64,000 bases of DNA from G963708325 sp963708325. Its GTDB lineage: Bacteria > Actinomycetota > Thermoleophilia > Solirubrobacterales > 70-9. Both the position numbers and the translations under genes were made by a program. How positions within the stretch are numbered: position 1 is the first letter of the stretch; each line of letters begins with the position of its first letter. Below the pieces are notes generated by a model, which did no database searches, was not told where the DNA came from, and saw only the letters and a program-made list of their open reading frames with translations. The stretch is taken from NCBI GenBank assembly GCA_963708325.1, contig OY970203.1:372001-436000 (forward strand). Reading direction: 5' to 3'. Of the stretch, positions 24,803-33,621 are shown one piece after another.

Positions 24803-25503
24803 GCGATCCCCTTGTCTCCCTGGATCGCGTCAGGAAGTCCTACGGCACCGGGATCGCGGAGCAGCAGGTGCTTGCCGGCCTCTCCCTCGCGATCGACGAG
24901 GGGGAGTTCGCGGTCGTGCTCGGGCCCTCCGGTTGCGGCAAGACCACGCTGCTCAACCTGATCGGCGGCCTCGACACGGCCGATGCCGGGCGGGTCGAGG
25001 CGTGCGGCGTCGAGCTGACGGGGGCTTCCCGCACGAAGCTCACCGCCTACCGCGCCGGCGCGGTGGGGTTCATCTTCCAGTTCTACAACCTGCTGCCAAC
25101 CTTGACCTCGCTGGAGAACGTCGAGGCCGGGGTGCGGGTCGCAGGGGTGGATCGCGAGGAGGCGCGCGAACGGGCGAAGGACCTGCTCGAGCGGGTCGGG
25201 CTATCCGCCCGGAGCGAGCGCTTCCCCTCCCAGCTCTCCGGGGGCGAGCAGCAGCGCGTGGCGATCGCCCGCGCGCTCGCCAAGCGTCCCCGTCTCGTCC
25301 TCGCCGATGAGCCCACCGGCAACCTCGACGAGAAGACGGGTGCACGCGTCGTTGCGCTGATGCGGGAGCTGAACGAGGAGACGGGCGTCACCTTCGTCGC
25401 GGTGAGCCACAACCCCGCGATGGCTCGCGCCGGCCGGCGGATCGTCCGCCTCTCACACGGCGTCGTCGAGGATGCCAGCGCCGCTCAGGGCGGCTCACGA
25501 TGA
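24799..25503 (+). CDS. ABC transporter ATP-binding protein (LolD/MacB/FtsE type)
   Basis: 234 residues with Walker A GPSGCGKTT, Q-loop FIFQFYNLLPTLTSLENVE, signature LSGGEQQRVAIARALAK, Walker B LVLADEPTGNLDEKTG and switch His VAVSHNPAMA. The FYNLLPTLTSLENV segment is typical of ATPases that pair with FtsX-type permeases. GTG start overlaps the TetR stop, and its own stop overlaps the permease ATG. It likely powers a mechanotransmission or lipoprotein/drug export complex. Confidence 0.93.
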   Translation: MSDPLVSLDRVRKSYGTGIAEQQVLAGLSLAIDEGEFAVVLGPSGCGKTTLLNLIGGLDTADAGRVEACGVELTGASRTKLTAYRAGAVGFIFQFYNLLPTLTSLENVEAGVRVAGVDREEARERAKDLLERVGLSARSERFPSQLSGGEQQRVAIARALAKRPRLVLADEPTGNLDEKTGARVVALMRELNEETGVTFVAVSHNPAMARAGRRIVRLSHGVVEDASAAQGGSR

Positions 25504-27815
25504 TGTTGCTCCGCAAGGGGCTGAGGGACCTGCGTGCGATGGGCGCACGAGCGGCCCTGATGATCGTGGTGATCGGCGCCGGCGCGGGCACGGCGGCCGG
25601 GATCTCGCTGGCGCTCAATGACGTGAAGCAGACGCGCAACGACTTCTATGCGCGTTACTCGCTCGCCGACCTGGACGTCCGGCTGCGGCAGCCGATTGCT
25701 CCAGCCACCCTGCTCGCGCGAGCCCACGCCGCCCACGCCACCGCTGCCGCAACCCGCCTGGTGCTCTCGGGTCAGGCGCTGCTCGATTCCCACGGAGGGC
25801 CGACGGCAGAGCTGCTCGGCATGAAGCCGGATGCACGGCTCAACAGGGTCGCCGTGGTCGATGGCTCCGGCCTTGCCGGAGCAACACCCAGCGATGTTGT
25901 GCTCGAGGCCGACTTCGCGCGGCGCTACGGCCTCGGACCGGGAGACCGGCTCCCGCTTCGCGCTGCCGGACATGCGATCGAGGTGCGAGTCCGGGGCCTT
26001 GTCCGCAGCCCCGAGTACCTGCTCGCCACCGCCGACCCGGATTATCTGGTGCCGCAGAAGGGATCACTCGCCGTGGTCTTCATGCGGCTCTCAGCGCTGC
26101 AGAGGCTGGCAGGTGTCGGCCACCGGGTAAACGACATCTCGGTCGATCTCCCGGGGGGCGGCGGGGGGCCGAATGCGCAGCGGATCACCAGCGGCTTACG
26201 CGCCGCGCAGATCACTCCCCGCTCCGAGCAGTTCAGCCTGCGCTTCACCGATGCCGACATCCGGAGCTTCTCGGTCTTCGCGCCGGTGATGGGCATCGTC
26301 TTTGCGCTCGTCGGCCTGCTGCTGATCGCGCTCAGCCTGCGCCGCCTGGTGAGCTCGCAGCGGCGCGAGCTCGGGGCGATGCTCGCACTCGGCTACCCGC
26401 CGCGCTCTGTGGTCGCCACCGTCCTGGTTCCGGCTTCCGTCCTTGCTGTGGCGGGCGCGGCGCTGGCCGTGCTGGTCACGGTCGGCGTCGGTCGCCTGGT
26501 CGCAGCCGAGTACTCGAGCACGGTCGGCTTTCCCTTCACCTCCCACTCGCTCAGCCTCGGCCCAATGGCTCTCGGCGCCGGGCTGGCGATCGCCTCCACG
26601 CTGGTCGCCGCGCTGGTGCCCGCCTACCGGCTTGCGCGCCTAGAGCCCGTTGAGGCGATGCGGGGAGAGGCCGTTGGCTCCTTCGCCCTCTCCCCCCGGT
26701 TGAAGCGTGCCACCGCCACCGGTCCTCTGCCAGTTGTCTACGCGACGCGCACACTGCTTCGACGTCCTCTGCTCAGCGCCGCGACGGTGATCAGCATTGG
26801 AGCGGCAATCGGGCTGGCGGCCGCGCTCAACATCCTGATCTCCTCAACCAACAACGCCGTCGAGCGAGAGTTCGACCGCCAGGCCTGGACCCACTCGGCC
26901 GACCTCACCTCTCCCCGGCCTGCTTCGCGAGCGGCGGCGGCGGCGCTCGGGGCCGGGGCTCAGAAATCGGAGGCGATCGTCAAGGGCCCGGCCGAGCTTG
27001 GCGGCCCCTCAGGTCAGGTACCGGCGAAGCTGGTCGGACTTCCCCAAGGCGCTCCCCTGCTCAGGCTGGACCTCACCGGCGGGACCCTCCCCGGCCCCAG
27101 CCGCGCTGTGTTCGCCGAGCAGACAGCCCGGCGCGCGCACGCGGCGGTGGGTGATCGATTGGAGCTTCGCACCCCCAGCGGCGCGGCCCAGGTCGAGGTC
27201 ACCGGGCTCGCTCGCACGCTCGCCGGCGAGGAGGTCTATCTCCCCCGGCGCCAGGCCTCATCCCTGCTCAGCCTGCCGGGAGAGGCGACCACGGTGCTGC
27301 TCAGGGGCTCGGACGCGACCGCACGGCGGCTGCGCGACCAACCGTCAATCGCCCGGGTGATCTCCAAGGCGTCCGCGAAGCAAGGCGGCCAGGATCTGAT
27401 CGAGGAGCTGACCGGGCTGATCGCCGTGCTCGAGGCGATCAGCCTCGGGGTCGGCGCCCTGTTCCTCGTCTCGACCCTAGCTCTCTCCTACCTCGACCGC
27501 CGCGGCGAGTTCGCCACGCTCCTGGCCTTGGGGTACGGCCGGCGCCAGCTGGCTGGGATCGTCGCCGAGGAGGCCCTTGTCCAAACCGCCGCGGCGGCGG
27601 CACTCTCCATCCCGCTCGCGCTCTTGATCGCCTCGCCGCTCTCGCAGCGGATCGCCCAGGCCTGGTTTGAGATCGGCCTGCACCCGGAGCCGCCGAGCTA
27701 CATCATCGTGATCGTCCCCGCCCTCGCACTCGCCCTCCTGGCTGCCGCCCAGGCCACACGTCGGGTGCTCGGCATTGACATCGCCGCCACCGTTAGGGCT
27801 CGGCTTATCGGCTGA
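25500..27815 (+). CDS. FtsX-family ABC transporter permease
   Basis: 771 residues with the duplicated FtsX/MacB layout. An N-terminal helix (ALMIVVIGAGAGTAAGISLA) precedes a large periplasmic-type domain of about 230 residues. Three helices follow (FSVFAPVMGIVFALVGLLLIAL, VVATVLVPASVLAVAGAALAVLV, LGPMALGAGLAIASTLVAALVPAYRLARLEPVEAMRGE). A second extracellular domain and a final FtsX block (LALGYGRRQLAGIVAEEALVQ) complete it. The PVEAMRG coupling segment contacts the ATPase. ATGA overlap with the upstream ATPase gene. The cargo is unknown. Confidence 0.92.
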   Translation: MMLLRKGLRDLRAMGARAALMIVVIGAGAGTAAGISLALNDVKQTRNDFYARYSLADLDVRLRQPIAPATLLARAHAAHATAAATRLVLSGQALLDSHGGPTAELLGMKPDARLNRVAVVDGSGLAGATPSDVVLEADFARRYGLGPGDRLPLRAAGHAIEVRVRGLVRSPEYLLATADPDYLVPQKGSLAVVFMRLSALQRLAGVGHRVNDISVDLPGGGGGPNAQRITSGLRAAQITPRSEQFSLRFTDADIRSFSVFAPVMGIVFALVGLLLIALSLRRLVSSQRRELGAMLALGYPPRSVVATVLVPASVLAVAGAALAVLVTVGVGRLVAAEYSSTVGFPFTSHSLSLGPMALGAGLAIASTLVAALVPAYRLARLEPVEAMRGEAVGSFALSPRLKRATATGPLPVVYATRTLLRRPLLSAATVISIGAAIGLAAALNILISSTNNAVEREFDRQAWTHSADLTSPRPASRAAAAALGAGAQKSEAIVKGPAELGGPSGQVPAKLVGLPQGAPLLRLDLTGGTLPGPSRAVFAEQTARRAHAAVGDRLELRTPSGAAQVEVTGLARTLAGEEVYLPRRQASSLLSLPGEATTVLLRGSDATARRLRDQPSIARVISKASAKQGGQDLIEELTGLIAVLEAISLGVGALFLVSTLALSYLDRRGEFATLLALGYGRRQLAGIVAEEALVQTAAAAALSIPLALLIASPLSQRIAQAWFEIGLHPEPPSYIIVIVPALALALLAAAQATRRVLGIDIAATVRARLIG

Positions 27816-27892
27816 TCGCGGGCCGCCTCAAAGTGATTCGGGCTGCCGAGTACCGCGAGCACAAAGCGGTCCTCGCCGGCGAGCCTCCGCGA

Positions 27893-30082
27893 TCAGCCGG
27901 CGATCGGCACGCGACGAGTAGATGGCGTGGCCGAAGATCCGTCGGCATTGGATTCGCTCGCACCCGCGATCTGATCGCCGTGACCGAAGCGCACGTGGGG
28001 GAGGACCCGGATCAGCCACCGCGGCAGGTGCCAGGCGGCGGGGCCGCTAAGGCGCAGGAACACCGGCAGCAACAGGAGGCGCACCAGGAACGCGTCGAGC
28101 AGCACGGCGATGCCCAGGATCACGCCCATCTCCTTCGGCGGCAGCGGTCCCGACAGGGCGAAGGTGAAAAACACGGCGACCATCACTGCGCCGGCGGCGA
28201 GGATGACCCGACCGGAGTGGGCCATGCCGTTGACCATCGCCTCCTTCGCATCGCCGGACGCCTCCCAGTGCTCCCGTGCGGAGGAGAGCAGGAACACCGT
28301 GTAGTCCATGGCGATCGCGAAGATCATCGCGAAGAAGAAGACCGGCCCCCACGCGTCGAGGAAGCCCTGGGGCTGGAAGCCCAGCAGGCTCGAGAGCTGG
28401 CCGTCCTGGAAGATCCACTTGGCGATCCCGAAGGCCGCTCCGGTGGCGAGCAAGTTCGTAATCACCCCGATCGCGGCGACCAGAGGCGATCGGAAGGCGA
28501 CCAGCAGCAGCAGGAACCCGAGACCGAGCACGATCCCAATCACAACGGGCGTCCTCGAGGCCAGCGCCGCCTCCAGATCGTGGTTCTCCACCGCCGCGCC
28601 GCCGACCAGCGCGGACGGCGGCAAGGTCGAGCGGAGGCGATCCACCGTTCGGCCCAGCGCCGGCGTCGACGGACCGTTGGCGGGGATCGCCTGGATGAGC
28701 GAGGCGTCGCCCTTGCCTGGCTGCGGGGGCAGCGCCCGGGCGATGCCCGGGTCTGCGCGCAGCGCTGAGACGACCCGAGCGCTCTGGGCGGAGGGGGTGA
28801 CGACCTGCAGGGCGCCTGGGGCCCCGGGGCCGAACCCGTCGGTGACCTGTCGGTATCCGAGCCGTGAGTGATCGCCGCTGGGAACGACCTTGATCGACGG
28901 CATCCCGGTCCTCAGATCGAGCACGGGAAGGGTCAGCCCGACCAGGACGACCAATGCGATCCCCCCGAAGACCAGCGGCCGGCGCCACAGCAGCTCTCCC
29001 CAGCGGGCAAACCTGGCGGAACGATGCTCGCCGCTGTGGACCCACGGCAGTCCGAGCCTGTCCACCCTCGGGCCGAGCTTCGCCAGCACGGCGGGCAGAA
29101 GCGTCAGCGTCGCTGCGAGGATGAAGATCACCGCGACCATGATCCCCAGCGACATCGAGCGAAAGGCGGGACTCGGCACCAGCATCACGGCGGACAGCGA
29201 GATCAGCACCGTCAGCCCGGAGAAGAGCACGGCCTTCCCGGCCGTGTCCATCGTCGCCGCGACCGCGTCGACCGGAGCGAGGCCCTGGCCGAAGTGGGCG
29301 TTGCGAAAGCGCATGACGATGAACAGGGCGTAGTCAATCCCCAGCGCCAGGGCGAACATGAGCGCGAAGTTCATTGCCCAGATCGAGATCGGCGAGACGA
29401 GCGTGCCGAGAAAGAGCACGCCGGCGGAGGCCACGAGACCGACGATCGTCAGCATCAACGGCAGCCCGGCGGCGACCAGCGAGCCGAAGGCGAGCACCAG
29501 GATCAGCAGGGTGACTGGCCAGGAGAAAAGCTCCGAGCGAAGCATCGCGTCGCGGTTTGCTTGATTGAAGTCCGACCACATCCCCGTGGCGCCGGTCAGG
29601 TTCACCGCCACGCCCGTCGCTGCGCTCGCCGCCAGCGCTCCCTTGAGCCCATCGGCGGCGGCGACCATGCCGTTGGGGTCCCTGTTCGCTCCGGCGACGA
29701 TCACGGCGGTGTGCCCGTCCCTGGAGATCGAGACCCCGCGGTGCGGCGTGATGATCCGGCCGATTGCGGAGTCCCTGCGCAGTACCCGCTCGGCCCGCGC
29801 CACCGTCCGGCGGAAGGCCGGGTCGGCCACCGTGAGCCCCTGCGAGTGCACGGCGACCTGGATGGCGTAAGAGCCGGCGCCGGCAAAGCTGCGGTCGATC
29901 TGCTGTCTGGCACGCACGGACTCCGAGCCGTTGGCCTGCCAGCCGGCCCCGGACAGAGCCGTCTCGACGCGGGGGGCGAGAACGCCAAGGCCAACCGCGA
30001 CAAAGACCCAGATCACGAAGACTCGCCGTGGCCGGGCCGCGGCGAGGCGACCCAGCCGCCCGACCGGACCGAGGTGACTCAT
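27893..30082 (-). CDS. MMPL/RND-family transporter
   Basis: 729 residues with two MMPL repeats. An N-terminal helix (VFVIWVFVAVGLGVLAPRVETALSGAGW) leads to an extracytoplasmic domain, then helices including SWPVTLLILVLAFGSLVAAGLPLMLTIVGL and FALGIDYALFIVMRFRN-type segments (LALGIDYALFIV). The second half repeats this (PVVIGIVLGLGFLLLLVAFRSP, FAIAMDYTVFLLSSAREHW). The D-Y pairs in GIDY and AMDY fit proton coupling. MMPL proteins export lipids or drugs. ATGA overlap with the DUF2892 gene places it in an ArsR-led operon. Confidence 0.93.
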   Translation of the reverse strand: MSHLGPVGRLGRLAAARPRRVFVIWVFVAVGLGVLAPRVETALSGAGWQANGSESVRARQQIDRSFAGAGSYAIQVAVHSQGLTVADPAFRRTVARAERVLRRDSAIGRIITPHRGVSISRDGHTAVIVAGANRDPNGMVAAADGLKGALAASAATGVAVNLTGATGMWSDFNQANRDAMLRSELFSWPVTLLILVLAFGSLVAAGLPLMLTIVGLVASAGVLFLGTLVSPISIWAMNFALMFALALGIDYALFIVMRFRNAHFGQGLAPVDAVAATMDTAGKAVLFSGLTVLISLSAVMLVPSPAFRSMSLGIMVAVIFILAATLTLLPAVLAKLGPRVDRLGLPWVHSGEHRSARFARWGELLWRRPLVFGGIALVVLVGLTLPVLDLRTGMPSIKVVPSGDHSRLGYRQVTDGFGPGAPGALQVVTPSAQSARVVSALRADPGIARALPPQPGKGDASLIQAIPANGPSTPALGRTVDRLRSTLPPSALVGGAAVENHDLEAALASRTPVVIGIVLGLGFLLLLVAFRSPLVAAIGVITNLLATGAAFGIAKWIFQDGQLSSLLGFQPQGFLDAWGPVFFFAMIFAIAMDYTVFLLSSAREHWEASGDAKEAMVNGMAHSGRVILAAGAVMVAVFFTFALSGPLPPKEMGVILGIAVLLDAFLVRLLLLPVFLRLSGPAAWHLPRWLIRVLPHVRFGHGDQIAGASESNADGSSATPSTRRVPIAG

Positions 30083-30306
30083 CGCTCGCCGGCGCGGCGG
30101 AAGCCGACATAGTGGCGCAGCAGCCAGGAGCTGGGGCAGTCGCCGAGGGTCACAAAAGCCAGCTGGTTGAGAGCGACAAACGCGGTCAGCAGTAGAAACC
30201 AGGGGCTGATGAGAGCGCTGAGCAGGGCGCTGACGCCGGTCATCGTCCCCGCCATCAGGAACAGGATCCGCTCCAGCGGCCAGCGAGTGCTAGCGGCGCA
30301 GCGCAC
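30079..30306 (-). CDS. DUF2892-type small membrane protein
   Basis: 75 residues from a GTG at 30306: WPLERILFLMAGTMTGVSALLSALISPWFLLLTAFVALNQLAFVTLGDCPSSWLLRHYVGF, split as two membrane helices with a Cys near the C-terminus. This matches the YgaP-like membrane domain family DUF2892, often near rhodanese or redox genes. It starts 2 bp after the ArsR stop and overlaps the MMPL start by 4 bp. Confidence 0.72.
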   Translation of the reverse strand: MRCAASTRWPLERILFLMAGTMTGVSALLSALISPWFLLLTAFVALNQLAFVTLGDCPSSWLLRHYVGFRRAGER

Positions 30307-30307
30307 C

Positions 30308-30658
30308 TCACTTGCCTCCTTGAAGCAGCGCGTCCAGCTCGTCGACCTGGCGGCGCAGCCCGCCGCAAACCTCCTCGCAGAGCGAGAAGACCAGCGGATC
30401 AACGATCGAGTAAACGGAGAAGTTGCCCTCCTTGCGCCGATCGACGACGCCGGCGCGCAGAAGAACACCAAGATGCTTGGAGACGTTCTGCTGCGAGGCG
30501 CCGGTCGCGTCCTGAAGGTCCTGCACCGTCGCCTCTCCGTCCCGAAGGGCGTCGAGCAGGCGGATCCGCATCGGCTCGGCCAGCAGGCGAAAGCGCTCGG
30601 CGATCAATGCGACGAGTGGAGCTGGGAGCGGGTGAGGGATGGCGACGGGGGCACTCAC
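30308..30658 (-). CDS. ArsR/SmtB family transcriptional regulator
   Basis: 116 residues from a GTG at 30658: LIAERFRLLAEPMRIRLLDALRDGEATVQDLQDATGASQQNVSKHLGVLLRAGVVDRRKEGNFSVYSI. This is the winged helix of ArsR repressors. A short C-terminal helix carries one Cys (SLCEEVCGG gives CEEVC, two Cys), a possible thiol or metal sensor. It heads the operon with the DUF2892 and MMPL genes and probably controls it from the palindrome at 30689-30700. Confidence 0.9.
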   Translation of the reverse strand: MSAPVAIPHPLPAPLVALIAERFRLLAEPMRIRLLDALRDGEATVQDLQDATGASQQNVSKHLGVLLRAGVVDRRKEGNFSVYSIVDPLVFSLCEEVCGGLRRQVDELDALLQGGK

Positions 30659-30688
30659 GAAGGAGAGAGTAGCACAACTAGATCGTTG

Positions 30689-30700
30689 TATAGCGCTATA
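30689..30700. promoter_or_regulatory. candidate ArsR operator, 12-bp perfect palindrome
   Basis: TATAGCGCTATA is fully symmetric and lies 31 bp upstream of the ArsR start (30658, minus strand). It overlaps plausible -10 sequence TATACA on the minus strand. A short AT-edged palindrome next to the gene for an ArsR regulator is the usual autoregulation layout. Confidence 0.5.
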
Positions 30701-30905
30701 GGATCGCGGACGAAGACGTCGTAGCGAGGTCGACAATGCAGGCACGAGCGCGACGTGGGGTGAACACGTCACCGACGAGGAGTACGGGGCCGCACCCGCA
30801 ATCGATGAGTGACAGCTTGAGGATCACGACCGCACCCGCCGCGGCATCGGCATCGCGATCATCCTTGCGACGTACTTGACGAGCGTGTTCGACACCCCGA
30901 GCTGA

Positions 30906-32492
30906 ATGCACGAAACCGGGATCCTGATCCTCGGTCTGTGCGTCGCAATCCCGGCGCTGAGCGTCATTGCTGGGCTGCTCGACATCCCCTATCCGATCGT
31001 GCTCGTGCTCGGGGCGATCCCGCTCGGCTATGTGCCCGGCGTCCCCGAGGTCGAGCTCCCCCCTGACTTGGTGCTCGTGATCTTCCTGCCGCCGCTTCTC
31101 TACGTGGCGGCCTTCATGGCCGACCTGCGGGCGCTGCGGGCCGATGCCCGCGCGCTGTCGATGACCGCGATCGGCCTGGTCCTGGTCACGACCTGCGCGG
31201 TGGCCGTCGTCGGCCACGAGCTCATCGGCCTACCCTGGGCAATCGCGTTCGCGCTCGGCGCGATCGTCTCGCCGACCGATCCAGTTGCGGCGACGACGAT
31301 CGCGCGCGAGCTTGGCGCCCCGCGCCGGCTCGTCACCCTTATCGAGGGGGAGAGCCTCGTCAACGACTCGTCGGCGCTGATCGCATATCGGGTAGCGGTG
31401 GCGGCCGCAATCGGGGGTGGCTTCTCGCTATTCGACGCGAGTATCGACTTCGTCGTGGCGGTGCTGGGTGGAATCGGGGTGGGCCTGGTGGTCGGCGCCG
31501 GGATCGCCGAGGTACGCCGGCGGCTCGACGACGTACCCGTCGAGATCACGATCTCGCTGTTCACCGGCTTCGCGGCATACCTGCCGGCGGAGGAACTCGG
31601 GGTTTCGGGCGTGCTTGCCGCGGTCACCGCGGGGATCTACCTCGGCTGGCTGGCGCCCCAGGTGTCGACCGCGCAGATGCGGATGGAGGGCAGGGCGGTG
31701 TGGGAATTCGTCGTCTTCCTGCTCAACGCCGTGCTGTTCGTGCTAATCGGCCTGCAGCTCCCGGGCATCCTGGACGCTGTCTCGGGAATCGACAAGACCA
31801 CTCTCGCCGGCTACGCGCTGGCAACGATCGGGGTCGTGGTTGGCACCCGCTTCCTGTGGCTGTTCACGACTCCATACCTGCTCCGGGCGCTCGACCGCCG
31901 CCCGGGCCAGGTCGAGCGGCGGGTCGGCGCCGCCCCGCGGGTGGTCGTCGGCTGGGCCGGGATGCGTGGCGCGGTCTCGCTTGCCGCGGCGCTCTCGTTG
32001 CCGTTGGCGACCGATGCGGGCGCGCCTCTTCCGGAGCGTGACCTCGTGATCTTCCTCGCCTACTGCGTCGTCCTGTTCACCGTGGTCGTCCAGGGCCTTA
32101 CCCTTCCGGCGCTGATTCGGCGACTCGGGGTGGTTGACGACGGCACAGAGGAAGAGGCCGAGGAGCACGCCGCCCGAATCTCAGCGGCCGAGGCTGCACT
32201 CGAGGCGCTCGACGGGCTCGCCGAGGAGGAGTGGACGCGTGAGAACAGCGTCGAGCGACTGCGGAGGCTGTACGTGTTTCGCCGCCGCCGCTTCGCCACC
32301 CTGCGCGGCGACATCGAGGACGAGGACGGGATCGTCGATCAGTCGCTCGCCTATCAGCGCCTGATGCATGACGTGATCGAAGCCCAGCGGGCGGCGCTCG
32401 TGCGGATGAGAAACGAGGGCCGGATCTCGGCCGAGGTCATGCGGCGCGTCGAGCGCGACCTTGATCTTGAAGAGTCGCGGCTGGAGATCTGA
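30906..32492 (+). CDS. CPA1-family Na+/H+ antiporter
   Basis: 528 residues. About 12 membrane helices span the first 410 residues. The ion-binding region reads FALGAIVSPTDPVAATTIARELG followed by LIEGESLVNDSSALIAYRVA, the hallmark of NhaP/NHE-type antiporters; the essential Asp pair is present. Later helices include FVVFLLNAVLFVLIGLQLPGIL and WAGMRGAVSLAAALSLPL. The C-terminal 120 residues form a charged helical cytoplasmic regulator domain. No clear Shine-Dalgarno precedes the ATG at 30906. Confidence 0.94.
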   Translation: MHETGILILGLCVAIPALSVIAGLLDIPYPIVLVLGAIPLGYVPGVPEVELPPDLVLVIFLPPLLYVAAFMADLRALRADARALSMTAIGLVLVTTCAVAVVGHELIGLPWAIAFALGAIVSPTDPVAATTIARELGAPRRLVTLIEGESLVNDSSALIAYRVAVAAAIGGGFSLFDASIDFVVAVLGGIGVGLVVGAGIAEVRRRLDDVPVEITISLFTGFAAYLPAEELGVSGVLAAVTAGIYLGWLAPQVSTAQMRMEGRAVWEFVVFLLNAVLFVLIGLQLPGILDAVSGIDKTTLAGYALATIGVVVGTRFLWLFTTPYLLRALDRRPGQVERRVGAAPRVVVGWAGMRGAVSLAAALSLPLATDAGAPLPERDLVIFLAYCVVLFTVVVQGLTLPALIRRLGVVDDGTEEEAEEHAARISAAEAALEALDGLAEEEWTRENSVERLRRLYVFRRRRFATLRGDIEDEDGIVDQSLAYQRLMHDVIEAQRAALVRMRNEGRISAEVMRRVERDLDLEESRLEI

Positions 32493-32493
32493 G

Positions 32494-32547
32494 CGGAAGA
32501 TCTGGACGCAGAGGAGGCATCGGTCGGTACCAAAGCGGTACCACGCG
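32494..32547 (+). repeat. dispersed intergenic repeat, copy 2 (3' half)
   Basis: Reads GGAAGATCTGGACGCAGAGG, then AGGCATCGGTCGG, then GGTACC-AAAGC-GGTACC, ACGCG. It keeps the two GGTACC boxes and starts only 2 bp after the antiporter stop. It lies between convergent gene ends, before the IS insertion. Confidence 0.7.
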
Positions 32548-32563
32548 CAGAGCTTGACCTAGC

Positions 32564-33620
32564 TGTAGTTCCTCACCACGTTGTTCATCCGGGCCTCCTT
32601 GGAGGCTGGGGGTGTCGAAACCACCCAGTCCCAAGGAGGACACCGAATGAAGCTGCACGCTAACGCCCGCACCTGTCCGAATAGCCGTCGGCTGCTCGTC
32701 AGCCGCATCGAAGAGCAGGGCTGGTCGCTGACGACGGCGGCCGAGGCCGCCGGCGTCAGCGAGCGAACCGCCCGCAAGTGGATCGTCCGCTGGCGCGCCG
32801 AAGGTGAGGCCGGGCTCGAGGACAAAAGCTCGGCTCCCAAGCGCAGGCCGACCCAGTTGCCCGCCTCGTGGGTTGAGGCGATCGAGGCCCTGCGACGGCT
32901 GCGGATGACCGCGGCTGAGATCGCCGAATGCCTGCAGATGGCGCTCTCGACCGTCTCGCGCGGGCTCAAGCGGATCGGGCTCGGCAAGCGCTCGCGCCTT
33001 GAGCCGCCCGAGCCATCTAACCGCTATGAGCGAGGCCGCCCGGGCGAGCTCGTCCACGTCGACGTCAAAAAGCTCGGACGCTTTCAGCGCGCCGGGCATC
33101 GGGTCACGGGCTCAAAGCGAGGTCGCCTCACCCAGACGACCGCGAAGGGACGAGGCCGGGGCGTAGTCGGCTGGGAGTTCGTCCACGTCTGCGTCGACGA
33201 CGCTACCCGCCTTGCCTACGTCGAGGTGCTCGCGGACGAGCGCGGAAAGACGGCTGCCGGCTTTCTGCGTCGGGCAACCAGGTGGTTTCGCTCGATGGGG
33301 ATCACAGTCGAGGCGGTGATGAGCGACAACGGCTCCTGTTACCGCTCGACCGTTCATGCCCTCGCCTGCCGGGAGCTGGGGCTCAGGCACCTCTTCACCC
33401 AGCCCTACCGGCCGCGGACCAACGGCAAGGCCGAGCGCTTCATCCAGACGCTGCAGAACCGCTGGGCCTACGGCGCCATCTACGGCAGCTCAGCGGAACG
33501 TGCGGCAGCACTGCCCGGATGGCTTACCCACTACAACTTCACTCGACGACATGGCTCTCTCGGCCACCGACCGCCCGCAGCTCGGCTCGCCGAGCTGGAA
33601 CAACGTCATGGGTAGCTACA
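32564..33620 (+). mobile_element. IS481-family insertion sequence, complete, with 6-bp target duplication
   Basis: A 1057-bp element. Its ends are 23-bp imperfect inverted repeats (TGTAG at 32564-32586 and CTACA at 33598-33620, 18 of 23 matching, inner core ACGTTGTTC identical). It is flanked by CCTAGC at 32558-32563 and 33621-33626, a 6-bp target duplication. One transposase gene fills it. The intact ends, gene and duplication indicate a recent insertion. The duplicated site includes the stop codon of the S74 protein gene. Confidence 0.88.
32647..33615 (+). CDS. IS481-family DDE transposase
   Basis: 322 residues. The N-terminal helix-turn-helix region reads LTTAAEAAGVSERTARKWIVRWRAEGEAGLEDKSSAP, and a second HTH follows (MTAAEIAECLQMALSTVSRGLKRIG). 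The rve core has LVHVDVKKLGRF (first Asp), EAVMSDNGSCYRS (second Asp) and RTNGKAERFIQTLQNRWAY (Glu). GWLTHYNFTRRHGSLGHRPP closes the domain as in this family. All catalytic residues are present, so it should be active. Start MKLHANARTCPNSR is typical of the family. Confidence 0.95.
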   Translation: MKLHANARTCPNSRRLLVSRIEEQGWSLTTAAEAAGVSERTARKWIVRWRAEGEAGLEDKSSAPKRRPTQLPASWVEAIEALRRLRMTAAEIAECLQMALSTVSRGLKRIGLGKRSRLEPPEPSNRYERGRPGELVHVDVKKLGRFQRAGHRVTGSKRGRLTQTTAKGRGRGVVGWEFVHVCVDDATRLAYVEVLADERGKTAAGFLRRATRWFRSMGITVEAVMSDNGSCYRSTVHALACRELGLRHLFTQPYRPRTNGKAERFIQTLQNRWAYGAIYGSSAERAAALPGWLTHYNFTRRHGSLGHRPPAARLAELEQRHG

Positions 33621-33621
33621 C

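Noticed and set aside
30701..30905. Short upstream open frame before the antiporter (reads DHDRTRRGIGIAIILATYLTSVFDTPS)
   Set aside because: It is hydrophobic and ends at the antiporter start, but has an internal stop, no RBS and no match I recognise.
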